45,160 bases of DNA, taken from the NCBI RefSeq assembly GCF_019303495.1, contig NZ_JAEVFI010000029.1, positions 1 through 45,160 on the forward strand, read 5' to 3'. Below the pieces are notes generated by a model that saw only the letters and a list, made by a program, of their open reading frames with translations, was not told the origin of the DNA and did not search any database. Each line of letters begins with the position of its first letter. Positions within the stretch are counted from its first letter, which is position 1. The position numbers were made by a program, and so were the translations under genes. The DNA comes from Streptomyces sp. JJ66. GTDB lineage: Bacteria; Actinomycetota; Actinomycetes; Streptomycetales; Streptomycetaceae. Positions 1-8,726 of this stretch are shown here, piece by piece.

Positions 1-810
1 CGGTCGCTGCCGCCGGAACCGGCGGCCCCGCTGCCGCCCGCCGCCCGGCCGCGCCGCAGCCGCGTCCGCACGGCCGCCGCCGCCCTGTGCCTCGTGCTCG
101 GCGTCGGCCTGCTCGGCGGCGCCGCTACCGGGGCCTGGCTGACCAGCGGCACCAGCGGCCCGCCCAGCGCGGCCGAGACGTTCACCAGCGCCCGCGACCT
201 GTGGCACACCGTCCCCGTGGACGAGCTGTTCCCGCGCACCCTGGACGGTGCGAACGCCGGGCCCGGCGGCGCCGACCGGGTATGGATACGAGTCGCCGTC
301 GCCCCGGACAGCGGGTGCGCCGAGGCGTTCGACGAACTGCTCGCCAAGGCCCTGGCGCCGGTCGGGTGCGAGCGGCTGCTGCGCGCCACGTACGTGGACG
401 AGACCTCCTCCAGCGTGACCACCGTCGGTGCCGTCTTCACCAAGGCCGACCGCGCGGGCATGACGGAGCTGCGGCAGCGGTTCACCGAGGAGGACCTCGG
501 CGCGCGTACCGACCTCATGCCCCGCACCTACGCCGTGCGCGGCACCCCCAGCGCCGGCTTCGGGGACGCGCAGCGCGTCACGTGGACCGTGCGGGTGCGC
601 ACGGACCTGCCGGTCGTCGTCTACGCCGTCACCGGTTTCGGCGACGGACGCCCGGCCACCGCGCCGCAGCCCGCCACCGAAGCCGTCCGCGACGGTGAGA
701 CCTCGGCCGCCGCCCAGGCTGGTCTGGGGCACGCCGCCCAGTCCGTCGCCGACCTGACCGAGGACGGCCTGCGGGACGCCGCCGCCCGCGCCGCGCGGGA
801 GGACCGATGA
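1..810 (+). CDS. Membrane-anchored protein, 5' end outside window (type VII secretion-associated)
   Basis: The frame is open from base 1 to the TGA at 810, so the N-terminus is missing; 269 residues are visible. The visible part starts with a Pro/Ala/Arg-rich cytoplasmic stretch. One hydrophobic helix follows (residues about 25-48, with LVLGVGLLGG), then a soluble domain of about 200 residues with two cysteines. This topology fits a single-pass anchored extracytoplasmic protein. Its stop overlaps the start of the mycosin protease by four bases (ATGA at 807-810), so the two are probably co-translated. I do not recognise the domain; a link to type VII secretion is inferred only from the neighbour. 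A GTG at 94 is not a good start because it would cut the helix. Confidence 0.75.
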   Translation, partial: RSLPPEPAAPLPPAARPRRSRVRTAAAALCLVLGVGLLGGAATGAWLTSGTSGPPSAAETFTSARDLWHTVPVDELFPRTLDGANAGPGGADRVWIRVAVAPDSGCAEAFDELLAKALAPVGCERLLRATYVDETSSSVTTVGAVFTKADRAGMTELRQRFTEEDLGARTDLMPRTYAVRGTPSAGFGDAQRVTWTVRVRTDLPVVVYAVTGFGDGRPATAPQPATEAVRDGETSAAAQAGLGHAAQSVADLTEDGLRDAAARAAREDR

Positions 811-2012
811 CCCGGCCGCCGACGCCCGCCACCTTCCCCCGTGCGCTCGCCCGGGCGCTGGCCCTGGTCAGCGCCGTCCTGCTGGCCCTGCTCTCCCCGG
901 TCACCGGACCGGCCGCGTACGCCGACGGCATCCGCGACCGCCAGTGGAGCCTGGAGACGCTCAGCGCCCGGGAGGCGTGGGAGACCACGCGGGGCGCGGG
1001 GGTGACCGTGGCGGTGCTGGACACCGGAGTGGACGCCGGTCACCCCGATCTCCAGGGCGCCGTGCTGGAGGGCAAGGACATCGTCGGCTTCGGCGCTGAG
1101 CCCGGTGACGAGGCGTGGGCCCGGCACGGCACCGCCATGGCCGGGATCATCGCGGCCCGCGGCCACGGCGCGGACCGCGCGGAGGGCGTCATCGGCATCG
1201 CACCACAGGCGCGCGTCCTGCCGGTGCGCGTCCTGCTGGAAGAGGCCGACCCCGCGCGCGACCAGGCCCGCGAGGCATCCGGCCCCAGCGCGCTCGCCGA
1301 AGGCATCCGCTGGGCCGTGGACCACGGCGCCGACGTCATCAACCTCTCCCTCGGCGACGACAGCGCCTCCGCCCACCCCGACCCGGCCGAGGACGCCGCC
1401 GTCCGCTACGCCCTGAGCAAGGGCGCCGTGGTGGTGGCCTCGGCGGGCAACGGCGGTGAGGAGGGCGACCCGGTGTCCTACCCGGCCGCCTACCCGGGTG
1501 TCATCGCCGTCACCGCCGTGGACCGCTACGGCGTGCGTACCCCCTTCTCCACCCGCCGCTGGTACGCCACCGTCGCCGCCCCGGGCCAGGACGTGGTGAT
1601 AGCGGACCCCGACCGGCGCTACTACCAGGGGTGGGGCACCAGCGCGGCGGCTGCCGCCGTCTCCGGCGTCGTGGCCCTGGTGCGCTCTGCTCACCCCGAG
1701 CTGAGCCCCGCGCAGCTCAAGCAGGTCCTCGCGGACACCGCCGCCCACACCCCGGCCGGCGGGCGCAGCGACGCGCTGGGCACCGGCGTGGTGAACGCGG
1801 CGGCCGCCCTGGAGCTGGCCGGGACGCTCGACCCGCAGCCCCACCGTCCGCCGAGCCCGGCGTACGCCGCCGAGTACTTCGGCAGCGGTCCCGGCCCGGC
1901 CGGGGGGCCGCCCGGACTCTGGCCCGCCGTCGGGGCGGGTGTGCTGGGCGTGCTGTTCACCGCCGCCGCCGTGGGCCTCTACCTGAGGGGCCGCCCGCCC
2001 CGCCGGAGCTGA
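807..2012 (+). CDS. mycP: Type VII secretion-associated mycosin-like subtilisin protease (S8 family)
   Basis: A 401-residue subtilisin-fold serine protease. A signal peptide (residues about 10-40, ending AAYA) is followed by the catalytic domain with Asp72 in LDTGVD, His107 in RHGTAMAG, the oxyanion Asn215 in SAGNGG and Ser279 in GTSAAAA. A Pro-rich linker leads to one C-terminal transmembrane helix (about 371-395) and an arginine-rich tail. Signal peptide, protease domain and C-terminal anchor together are the mycosin layout; mycosins act at the outer face of the membrane and are needed for ESX/type VII systems. The start overlaps the upstream stop by four bases. No ESX core genes are inside the window, so assignment to a particular system is inferred. 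The Ser motif reads GTSAA rather than the common GTSMA. Confidence 0.9.
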   Translation: MTRPPTPATFPRALARALALVSAVLLALLSPVTGPAAYADGIRDRQWSLETLSAREAWETTRGAGVTVAVLDTGVDAGHPDLQGAVLEGKDIVGFGAEPGDEAWARHGTAMAGIIAARGHGADRAEGVIGIAPQARVLPVRVLLEEADPARDQAREASGPSALAEGIRWAVDHGADVINLSLGDDSASAHPDPAEDAAVRYALSKGAVVVASAGNGGEEGDPVSYPAAYPGVIAVTAVDRYGVRTPFSTRRWYATVAAPGQDVVIADPDRRYYQGWGTSAAAAAVSGVVALVRSAHPELSPAQLKQVLADTAAHTPAGGRSDALGTGVVNAAAALELAGTLDPQPHRPPSPAYAAEYFGSGPGPAGGPPGLWPAVGAGVLGVLFTAAAVGLYLRGRPPRRS

Positions 2013-2023
2013 GGGGCGCGGGC

Positions 2024-2029
2024 TACCCT
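2024..2029 (+). promoter_or_regulatory. Candidate -10 box (TACCCT) for a leaderless sseB transcript
   Basis: TACCCT fits TANNNT and ends six bases before the GTG at 2036. No Shine-Dalgarno sequence is visible between them. This is the geometry expected when transcription starts at or next to the start codon. No good -35 was found. Confidence 0.4.
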
Positions 2030-2035
2030 CGTCGC

Positions 2036-2785
2036 GTGGCGCTCAAGAACATCCCGGACCCCGGTTTCGCCGACGACGACGGCTCGGCCGATCCCGCGCT
2101 CGCCCGCGCGCTCGCCGCCTACGCGGCCGACCGTGGCGCCGAACCCCAGGTGCTCGACGCCCTGCCCGGTGCCCGGCTGCTCGTCCCGGTCGTCGCGGTG
2201 CTGGGGGAGGCCGAGAGTGGCCCGGACGGGCTGCGGCGCGAGAAGACCAGCGACATGGCGGTGCCCACGCTCACCGCCCCCGGCGGACGCCGCGCGCTGC
2301 CGGTGTTCAGCTCCACCCAGACTCTCGCCCGCTGGCAGGCGGACGCCCGTCCGGTCGCCGTGCCCTTCGCGCGGGCGCTCCAGGCCGCCGCACACGAGCA
2401 GGCCGACACCCTGGTCCTCGATATGGCCGGTCCCGTCACCTATCAGCTCACCGGCTCCGCGCTGCGGGCCCTGGCCGCCGGTCACTCCCGCCCGGGGGAG
2501 CCGCTGGCCCGGGCCGCCGTCACCGGCGCGGTGCGCGCGGTGGTCGCCGCCGACGAAGGCGTGCTCAGCGCTCACCTGACGCCGGGCGGCAGCGCGGACG
2601 GCACCCTCGCGCTGCGGCTGACGGACGGTGCCCAGCCGCGCGCGGTGGCCGCTCGCATCGCCCGCGCTCTGGCCGCCGACCCGGTGCTGCGCGAGCACCT
2701 GGTGCGCGGCCTGGAGCTGGCCCTGCTGCCGCCCGGCACCGCGCTGCCGGGCGAGCCGCTGTTCAGCCGTACACCGGGCCGGTGA
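2036..2785 (+). CDS. SseB family protein
   Basis: 249 residues from GTG 2036. The chain begins with VALKNIPDPGFADDDG and has the SseB-type layout: an N-terminal alpha/beta domain (about 30-120) with a VFSSTQTLARW segment, then a second domain containing a DMAGP motif. SseB proteins were named after an E. coli serine-sensitivity gene; their biochemical role is unclear. The 3' end overlaps the convergent DUF1844 gene by 23 bases. The start was chosen because it sits at the conserved N-terminus with a TANNNT box six bases upstream; frame upstream of it belongs to mycP antiphase sequence. Confidence 0.8.
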   Translation: MALKNIPDPGFADDDGSADPALARALAAYAADRGAEPQVLDALPGARLLVPVVAVLGEAESGPDGLRREKTSDMAVPTLTAPGGRRALPVFSSTQTLARWQADARPVAVPFARALQAAAHEQADTLVLDMAGPVTYQLTGSALRALAAGHSRPGEPLARAAVTGAVRAVVAADEGVLSAHLTPGGSADGTLALRLTDGAQPRAVAARIARALAADPVLREHLVRGLELALLPPGTALPGEPLFSRTPGR

Positions 2786-3164
2786 ACTTCTCGCCCGGGC
2801 CCTGACCCGGCTCGTCCGGGACGGCCGAAGCCTCCCGGAAGGCGAGCTGCAGCGACTTCAGCCCGTCCCGCAGCGGAGCCGCGTGGTAGGAGCCGATCTC
2901 GGTGGCGCTCGCGGTGACCAGTCCGGCCAGCGCCTGGATCAGCTTGCGCGCCTCGTCCAGGTCCTTGTGCTGCTCGCCCTCCTCGGCCAGCCCCAGATTC
3001 ACCGCGGCGGCGCTCATCAGGTGGACGGCGACCGTGGTGATGACCTCCACCGCCGGGACGTCGGCGATGTCCCGGGTCACGGTGTCGAAGTCGGGCCCCG
3101 GGGCGGCGGACTGCTGGCCGGAGGCGGGCTCGTCCGGGAGCGGGGAGGCGGCGGCGTCGGTCAT
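2763..3164 (-). CDS. DUF1844 domain-containing protein
   Basis: 133 residues. The N-terminus is Pro/Ala-rich and probably disordered (residues 1-27). It is followed by a helical core with IADVPAVEVITTVAVHLMSAA and NLGLAEEG, recognisable as DUF1844, a small actinobacterial family of unknown function usually found beside infC. The C-terminal half includes KLIQALAGLVTAS. A GAAAG-like purine run lies about nine bases before the ATG, and AGCCTA at 3204-3209 reads TAGGCT on this strand as a possible -10. The gene runs toward sseB and shares its last 23 bases with it. Confidence 0.85.
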   Translation of the reverse strand: MTDAAASPLPDEPASGQQSAAPGPDFDTVTRDIADVPAVEVITTVAVHLMSAAAVNLGLAEEGEQHKDLDEARKLIQALAGLVTASATEIGSYHAAPLRDGLKSLQLAFREASAVPDEPGQGPGEKFTGPVYG

Positions 3165-3251
3165 CGTGGTTCGCTTTCTGCTGTCAGCTGCGGGGCGATG
3201 ACCAGCCTAGGCGGGCCGCCGTGGGCGCCCGGGAGCAGGGGTGAGCAGCCC

Positions 3252-3281
3252 GGGACAAGGGGCGCCGCACTCGTGTAACAT
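3252..3281 (+). promoter_or_regulatory. Candidate promoter for infC-rpmI-rplT
   Basis: GGGACA (3252-3257) and TAACAT (3276-3281) are separated by 18 bases and resemble a housekeeping -35/-10 pair. Transcription from here would give an untranslated leader of about 290 bases before infC. That matches the long regulatory leaders common for IF3/L35/L20 operons. TTGACA at 3519-3524 is a second possible -35, but it lacks a clear -10. Confidence 0.4.
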
Positions 3282-3369
3282 GGACGGCGACCGGCCGGAC
3301 GTCTCCCCGCTCTCAGCAGTGACGCAGTGGTGACGATGCCCGGCCCGCAAGTGGAGGCTCCGAACTCCC

Positions 3370-3507
3370 ACCCGTACCGGCCCCGAGGGCTGGCGGGTCA
3401 AAGGTCAGGTCGCGCCCCGCGGTGTCCGTGGCGGTGCTCCCGGTCTGTGCGGAGCCCCGTCTTGTGTCCCGTCCGGGGCGTTTCTCACGTCGCGCTCATG
3501 ACGGGGC
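3370..3507 (+). promoter_or_regulatory. Structured 5' leader of infC operon
   Basis: Two structures stand out in the 411-base gap before infC. First, 3370-3383 pairs with 3387-3398 in a 12-bp stem with a two-base bulge (TA) and a three-base loop. Second, GCCCCGTC at 3454-3461 can pair either with CGGGGC at 3474-3479 (6 bp) or perfectly with GACGGGGC at 3500-3507 (8 bp), so the two helices exclude each other. The leader could therefore switch between folds. Leader control by L20 or IF3 is known for infC operons elsewhere; whether this leader works that way is inference. No protein-coding signature was found between 3165 and 3575. Confidence 0.45.
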
Positions 3508-3575
3508 GGTCTCACCCATTGACACGTGACGCGGCTGTCCGCCAGGCAGCTGCGAGGTGCTACCTAGGAGGCCCC

Positions 3576-4208
3576 ATCAGCGCCGAGCCCCGCATCAACG
3601 ACCGGATTCGCGTCCCCGAGGTGCGACTCGTCGGTCCCAGTGGCGAGCAGGTCGGCATTGTGCCGCTCGCCAAGGCCCTGGAGCTCGCTCAGGAGTACGA
3701 CCTCGACCTCGTCGAGGTGGCCGCGAACGCGCGGCCTCCGGTGTGCAAGCTCATGGACTACGGGAAGTTCAAGTACGAGTCGGCCATGAAGGCCCGTGAG
3801 GCGCGCAAGAACCAGGCGCACACGGTCATCAAGGAGATGAAGCTCCGGCCGAAGATCGATCCGCACGACTACGACACCAAGAAGGGTCACGTCGTCCGGT
3901 TCCTCAAGCAGGGTGACAAGGTCAAGATCACGATTATGTTCCGTGGTCGCGAGCAGTCCCGCCCCGAGCTGGGCTTCCGACTGCTCCAGCGGCTCGCCGA
4001 GGACGTCCAGGACCTGGGCTTCGTGGAGTCCAACCCCAAGCAGGACGGCCGCAACATGATCATGGTGCTCGGCCCGCACAAGAAGAAGACCGAGGCCATG
4101 GCGGAAGCCCGCCAGGCGCAGGCCGCCCGCAAGGAGGCCCTGCGCGGCGGCGGCCAGGTGGCCGAGGCGCCTGCCGAGGAGACCGCCGAAGAGACCGCCG
4201 AGGCGTGA
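3576..4208 (+). CDS. infC: Translation initiation factor IF-3
   Basis: 210 residues. IF3 binds the 30S subunit, keeps 50S away and monitors start-codon/initiator-tRNA pairing. The N-terminal domain (EPRINDRIRVPEVRLVG, about 4-75) and the C-terminal domain (HDYDTKKGHVVRFLKQGDKV, about 85-170) are complete; the tail is acidic (AEETAEETAEA). The start is placed at ATC 3576. AGGAGG at 3566-3571 lies four bases upstream, the protein begins exactly at the conserved SAEPRIND sequence, and no ATG, GTG or TTG fits there. Upstream ATG codons in frame (such as 3327) would add about 80 residues read through the structured leader. Use of a rare start codon is a known autoregulatory feature of infC. It is followed by rpmI and rplT in the standard order. 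Confidence 0.95.
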   Translation: MSAEPRINDRIRVPEVRLVGPSGEQVGIVPLAKALELAQEYDLDLVEVAANARPPVCKLMDYGKFKYESAMKAREARKNQAHTVIKEMKLRPKIDPHDYDTKKGHVVRFLKQGDKVKITIMFRGREQSRPELGFRLLQRLAEDVQDLGFVESNPKQDGRNMIMVLGPHKKKTEAMAEARQAQAARKEALRGGGQVAEAPAEETAEETAEA

Positions 4209-4329
4209 GCCTCACCCGGAGTACCGCTCCGGCGCAGTCCAACCGAACCAGCTGACGTTCCCGCCTGCCCGCGTCACCGCCCCGGAGCGCGGACGACGGG
4301 AACGCCATCACGAGGAGTGACACGGCGAC

Positions 4330-4524
4330 ATGCCGAAGAACAAGACGCACAGCGGTGCGAGCAAGCGCTTCAAGATCACCGGCTCCGGCAAGGTGATGCG
4401 CCAGCGCGCGGGTCGCCGCCACCTTCTCGAGCACAAGCCGTCGACGCTGACGCGCCGTCTTGCGGGCAAGACCGAGATGGCCCCGGCCGACGCCAAGAAG
4501 ATCAAGAAGCTTCTCGGCAAGTGA
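4330..4524 (+). CDS. rpmI: 50S ribosomal protein L35
   Basis: 64 residues, the normal length for bL35. The chain starts MPKNKTHSGASKRFKITGSG and is strongly basic, with the family's GKVMRQRAGRRHLLEHK segment. GAGGAG at 4312-4317 lies 12 bases before the ATG. The gene sits 121 bases after infC and 112 before rplT in the classical infC-rpmI-rplT operon. Confidence 0.97.
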   Translation: MPKNKTHSGASKRFKITGSGKVMRQRAGRRHLLEHKPSTLTRRLAGKTEMAPADAKKIKKLLGK

Positions 4525-4636
4525 GCCGCCGTCCCGTGCCGCGCCCCGGGCGCGAACGGGCCGGGTCCCGACCGGTACCCCATCGAATGTCCGGGCCGCG
4601 CGCGTGAAACGCGGCCCCGCTACAAGGAGTTAACAC

Positions 4637-5020
4637 GTGGCACGCGTCAAGCGGGCAGTCAACGCCCACAAGAAGCGCCGGGCGATCCTGGAGCAGGCCA
4701 GCGGCTACCGCGGCCAGCGCTCGCGCCTGTACCGCAAGGCGAAGGAGCAGGTCACCCACTCCTTCGTCTACAACTACAACGACCGCAAGAAGCGCAAGGG
4801 CGACTTCCGTCAGCTGTGGATTCAGCGCATCAACGCCGCTGCCCGCGCCAACGGCATGACCTACAACCGCTTCATCCAGGGCCTGAAGGCCGCCCAGGTG
4901 GACGTGGACCGCAAGATCCTCGCCGACCTCGCGGTCAACGACCCGAACGCGTTCGCCGCGCTCGTCGAGGTGGCCCAGAAGGCGCTGCCGAGCGACGTCA
5001 ACGCGCCGAAGGCCGCCTGA
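4637..5020 (+). CDS. rplT: 50S ribosomal protein L20
   Basis: 127 residues from GTG 4637, preceded by AAGGAG about eight bases upstream. The basic N-terminal extension (MARVKRAVNAHKKRRAILEQ) and the RSRLYRKAKEQV and WIQRINAAARANG segments identify bL20, an early 23S rRNA-binding assembly protein that in other bacteria also represses its own operon. It is the last gene of the infC operon; a 13-bp hairpin follows 18 bases after the stop. Confidence 0.97.
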   Translation: MARVKRAVNAHKKRRAILEQASGYRGQRSRLYRKAKEQVTHSFVYNYNDRKKRKGDFRQLWIQRINAAARANGMTYNRFIQGLKAAQVDVDRKILADLAVNDPNAFAALVEVAQKALPSDVNAPKAA

Positions 5021-5037
5021 GCCCGCCCGCGTCAGCC

Positions 5038-5068
5038 GGACCCGCAGGCCGCCCGGGCCTGCGGGTCC
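5038..5068 (+). terminator. Hairpin terminator after rplT
   Basis: A perfect 13-bp stem (5038-5050 with 5056-5068) and a five-base loop lie just after the rplT stop. There is no T-run, as is usual for Streptomyces terminators. The following bases up to 5207 are GC-rich with only weaker repeats. Confidence 0.7.
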
Positions 5069-5207
5069 GCCGCTTGTCCGGGCCTGCGGGACCGGACGCC
5101 GGGTCCGGGCCGCCGGGCGTACCCGGCCCGCCGTCCGCGCCGCCCGGCCGCCAAGATGACGTACCACCGCGCCGACCACTGACGACCGAAGCGAGACCAC
5201 CGCAGCC

Positions 5208-6035
<828 letters not shown>

Positions 6036-6217
6036 CGCGCCCTCGGCCGTACGCCGTGGTGCCTGCCGCCGCGTCCGGCCAGACCCTCGCCGCCGTGGCG
6101 CGATGCTCCCCGCCCGGCACCGCCGTGGTGTCGCTGTGTCCAAGTGACCACGTTCGGCTAGCTCGGGCGGCGCAACGCGCGTAGGGTTCGCCCGGAGAGC
6201 GGAGCGCCGAGCAGGGG

Positions 6218-7300
6218 GTGAGCGGGATGGACGGGTGGGACCCGGCCTGGCTGGGGCTGGCCCCGGACGACCTGCCCGACGGGCTCGTCGTCGCCGACGA
6301 GCACGGCCGCGTCGTCGTCTTCAACGCCGCCGCCGCCCGCATCACCGCGCAGCGCGCCAGTGCGGCGCTGGGCCGCCGGATCGAGCGCGTGCTGCCGTTG
6401 CAGGACACGAACGGCCGCATGTGGTGGCAGCTCACCGACCCCTACGGCGGTCCCGCCATCCGGCGCGGGCAGCCGGAGCGGAACCTGTTGCTGCCCGGAG
6501 GCGAGGTGCTGGTGTCCGCGAACTACGTCCGCGCCACCCCCGGCGGGCCACTGCGGCGCCTGGTCGTGACGCTGCGCGGCACCGAGGCGCGTCGGCGCGG
6601 CGAGCGGCAGCACGCCGAACTGATCGCCGTCGTCGCGCACGAGCTGCGGTCGCCGCTGACCTCGGTGAAGGGTTTCACCAAGACGCTGCTGGACAAGTGG
6701 GAACGTTTCACCGACGACCAGAAGCGGCTGATGCTGGAGACCGTCGATGCCGACGCCGACCGCATCCACCGGCTCATCGCCGAGCTGCTGGACATCTCGC
6801 GCATCGACTCCGGCCGCCTGGAGCTGCGCAAGGAGCCCGTGGACCTGGCTGCCGCCATCTCCCACCACATCGAGAGCCACCTGTGCACGGGAGAGCTGGC
6901 ACGGCGGTTCGCCTACCTGGTCAGCGAGCCGCTGCCGCCGCTGTGGGCGGACGCCGACAAGATCGACCAGGTGCTGGGCAACCTGCTGGAAAACGCGGTG
7001 CGCCACGGCGAGGGAACCGTCACCATCGAAGTCGGCCCCGCCGAACCCACGCGGGCCGTCCCCGAAGGAGTGACCGTCACCGTGAGCGACGAAGGCCCGG
7101 GCATCCCGGAGGAGTCGATGAGCCGCGTGTTCACCCGCTTCTGGCGGGGCAGCCGCCGGGGCGGCACGGGGCTGGGCCTGTACATCGTCAAGGGCATCGT
7201 CGAGGCGCACGGCGGGACGATCACGGTGGGCCGCTCGCGGGCGGGCGGGGCCGAGTTCCGCTTTACCCTGCCCGTGGGGGTCCCGGCCGTCCTGGCCTGA
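6218..7300 (+). CDS. Soluble PAS-domain sensor histidine kinase, orphan
   Basis: 360 residues from GTG 6218 (an ATG at 6227 is an alternative). No transmembrane helix is seen, so it should sense a cytoplasmic signal. A PAS-like domain (about 18-110, LPDGLVVADEHGRVVVFNAA) precedes the dimerisation box with His141 in VVAHELRSPLTS. The ATP-binding domain has an N box (Asn259 in NLLENAVRH), a G1 box (DEGPGIP, Asp291) and a G2 box (GGTGLGLYIVKG). All catalytic boxes look intact. No response regulator is adjacent, so its partner is unknown. TAGGGT at 6182-6187 is a possible -10 box. The next genes are pheST. Confidence 0.93.
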   Translation: MSGMDGWDPAWLGLAPDDLPDGLVVADEHGRVVVFNAAAARITAQRASAALGRRIERVLPLQDTNGRMWWQLTDPYGGPAIRRGQPERNLLLPGGEVLVSANYVRATPGGPLRRLVVTLRGTEARRRGERQHAELIAVVAHELRSPLTSVKGFTKTLLDKWERFTDDQKRLMLETVDADADRIHRLIAELLDISRIDSGRLELRKEPVDLAAAISHHIESHLCTGELARRFAYLVSEPLPPLWADADKIDQVLGNLLENAVRHGEGTVTIEVGPAEPTRAVPEGVTVTVSDEGPGIPEESMSRVFTRFWRGSRRGGTGLGLYIVKGIVEAHGGTITVGRSRAGGAEFRFTLPVGVPAVLA

Positions 7301-7332
7301 CCCGGCACACCGCGTCAGGCCAGGAGGAAGCC

Positions 7333-7515
7333 GTGAAAGATCACCACGGGCTGCTCCGCGTCCATGCCACGATGCCCCGCCCCGTAGACTCGTGCCTGGC
7401 ACCCTTGACGCCTGCTCCGCGCGGTGTCGCGGCGGTGCCAGGGCGCAGACAGCGGCACGCCGTCGCAGACACGCCGTCGCAGGCAAAGAAGCGGACAGCC
7501 GCAGACAGCAGATAG
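7333..7515 (+). CDS. Possible 60-residue ORF between kinase and pheS
   Basis: GTG 7333 is preceded by AGGAGG at 7322-7327 with a five-base gap, a near-ideal ribosome-binding site, and the frame runs 60 codons to TAG. The product (starting VKDHHGLLRVHATM) is basic and resembles nothing I know. It contains no phenylalanine codons, so a classical Phe-attenuation leader is not supported. Its second half is built from short direct repeats. It could be a remnant or a regulatory leader; the good ribosome site is the only positive evidence. Confidence 0.25.
   Translation: MKDHHGLLRVHATMPRPVDSCLAPLTPAPRGVAAVPGRRQRHAVADTPSQAKKRTAADSR
7385..7390 (+). promoter_or_regulatory. pheS: Candidate -10 box (TAGACT) for pheST
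   Basis: TAGACT fits TANNNT and lies 179 bases before the pheS start. No convincing -35 is present 16-19 bases upstream, so this is a weak call. Confidence 0.25.
7456..7483 (+). repeat. Two tandem 14-bp repeats in the pheS leader
   Basis: CACGCCGTCGCAGA (7456-7469) is followed directly by CACGCCGTCGCAGG (7470-7483), 13 of 14 bases identical. CGCAGACAGC also occurs twice nearby. Confidence 0.8.
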
Positions 7516-7568
7516 GGGCACGTCGCGCCCAGCGCACAGGCGGCAGCCAATCGGAAGCACGGGAAGAG

Positions 7569-8726
7569 ATGTCGGCACCCAACAAGTCGTACGACCCTGT
7601 CGAGGTCGAGGCACTGAAACCGGAAGCGATCGACCGCGCGCGGGATGAGGCACTGGCCGCGATCGCCGCGGCCGACAGCCTTGACGCGCTCCGCGAGGTG
7701 AAGGTCGCCCACAGCGGTGACCGCTCCCCGCTCGCGCTGGCCAACCGCGAGATCGGCGCCCTGCCGCCGCACGCCAAGGCGGACGCGGGCAAGCGCGTCG
7801 GCGCCGCGCGCGGCGCGGTCGGCAAGGCCCTGGGGCAGCGCCAGGAGGAGCTGGAGGCCGAGCGCGACGAGCGCGTCCTGGTCGAGGAGGCCGTGGACGT
7901 CACGCTGCCCCACGACCGGCAGCCCGCGGGCGCCCGCCACCCCCTCACCACGCTCATGGAGCGCATCGAGGACGTCTTCGTCGCGATGGGCTACGAGGTC
8001 GCCGAGGGCACCGAGGCCGAGACCGAGTGGTTCAACTTCGACGCGCTCAACATCGGCCCGGACCACCCGGCGCGCACCACCCAGGACACCTTCTTCGTCG
8101 CGGGCGCCAGTCCCCAGGCGGACGGCGCCAAGAACGCTGGTAAGGACGCCGCCGAGGAGTCCGGCGTCGTCCTGCGCACGCACACCTCCCCGGTGCAGGC
8201 CCGTGCGCTGCTCAGCCGCGAGCTGCCGGTGTACGTGATCTGCCCCGGCCGCGTGTTCCGCACCGACGAGCTGGACGCCACCCACACCCCGGTCTTCCAC
8301 CAGGTGGAGCTCATCGCCATCGACGAGGGCCTGACGATGGCCGACCTCAAGGGCACGCTCGACCACATGGTGCGCGAGCTGTTCGGCGCGGACATGAGCA
8401 CGCGGCTGCGCCCGAGCTACTTCCCCTTCACCGAGCCGTCCGCCGAGATGGACATGGTCTGCTACGTCTGCCGGGGCGCGTCGGTGGGCGACCCGCAGCG
8501 GCCCTGCCGCACCTGCTCCTCCGAGGGCTGGATCGAGCTGGGCGGCTGCGGCATGGTCAACCCCCGGGTGCTGCGCGCCTGCGGCGTTGACCCGGACCAG
8601 TACAGCGGCTTCGCCTTCGGGTTCGGCATCGAGCGGATGCTGATGTTCCGCCACAACGTCGAGGACATGCGAGACATGGTCGAAGGTGACGTGCGCTTCA
8701 CCCGGCCCTTCGGAACGGAGATCTGA
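7569..8726 (+). CDS. pheS: Phenylalanine-tRNA ligase alpha subunit
   Basis: 385 residues, the catalytic subunit of the (alpha-beta)2 class II enzyme that charges tRNA-Phe. An N-terminal coiled-coil region (about 10-110) precedes the catalytic domain. The latter has TSPVQARALL, motif 2 (GRVFRTDELDATHTPVFHQV) and motif 3 (GFGIERMLMFRH). The ATG at 7569 follows GGGAAGAG at 7561-7568 and begins the family's usual MSAPNKSYDP-type N-terminus; in-frame sequence upstream is arginine-rich and unrelated to the family. The stop overlaps the pheT start by one base (TGATG). Confidence 0.97.
   Translation: MSAPNKSYDPVEVEALKPEAIDRARDEALAAIAAADSLDALREVKVAHSGDRSPLALANREIGALPPHAKADAGKRVGAARGAVGKALGQRQEELEAERDERVLVEEAVDVTLPHDRQPAGARHPLTTLMERIEDVFVAMGYEVAEGTEAETEWFNFDALNIGPDHPARTTQDTFFVAGASPQADGAKNAGKDAAEESGVVLRTHTSPVQARALLSRELPVYVICPGRVFRTDELDATHTPVFHQVELIAIDEGLTMADLKGTLDHMVRELFGADMSTRLRPSYFPFTEPSAEMDMVCYVCRGASVGDPQRPCRTCSSEGWIELGGCGMVNPRVLRACGVDPDQYSGFAFGFGIERMLMFRHNVEDMRDMVEGDVRFTRPFGTEI

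Noticed and set aside
3327..3575. N-terminal extension of IF-3 from an upstream ATG
   Set aside because: The added sequence is not part of IF3, covers the structured leader, and has no ribosome site, unlike the AGGAGG before ATC 3576.
7301..7568. T-box or Phe-codon attenuator before pheS
   Set aside because: No T-box core sequence was seen, and the only ORF with a ribosome site has no Phe codons.
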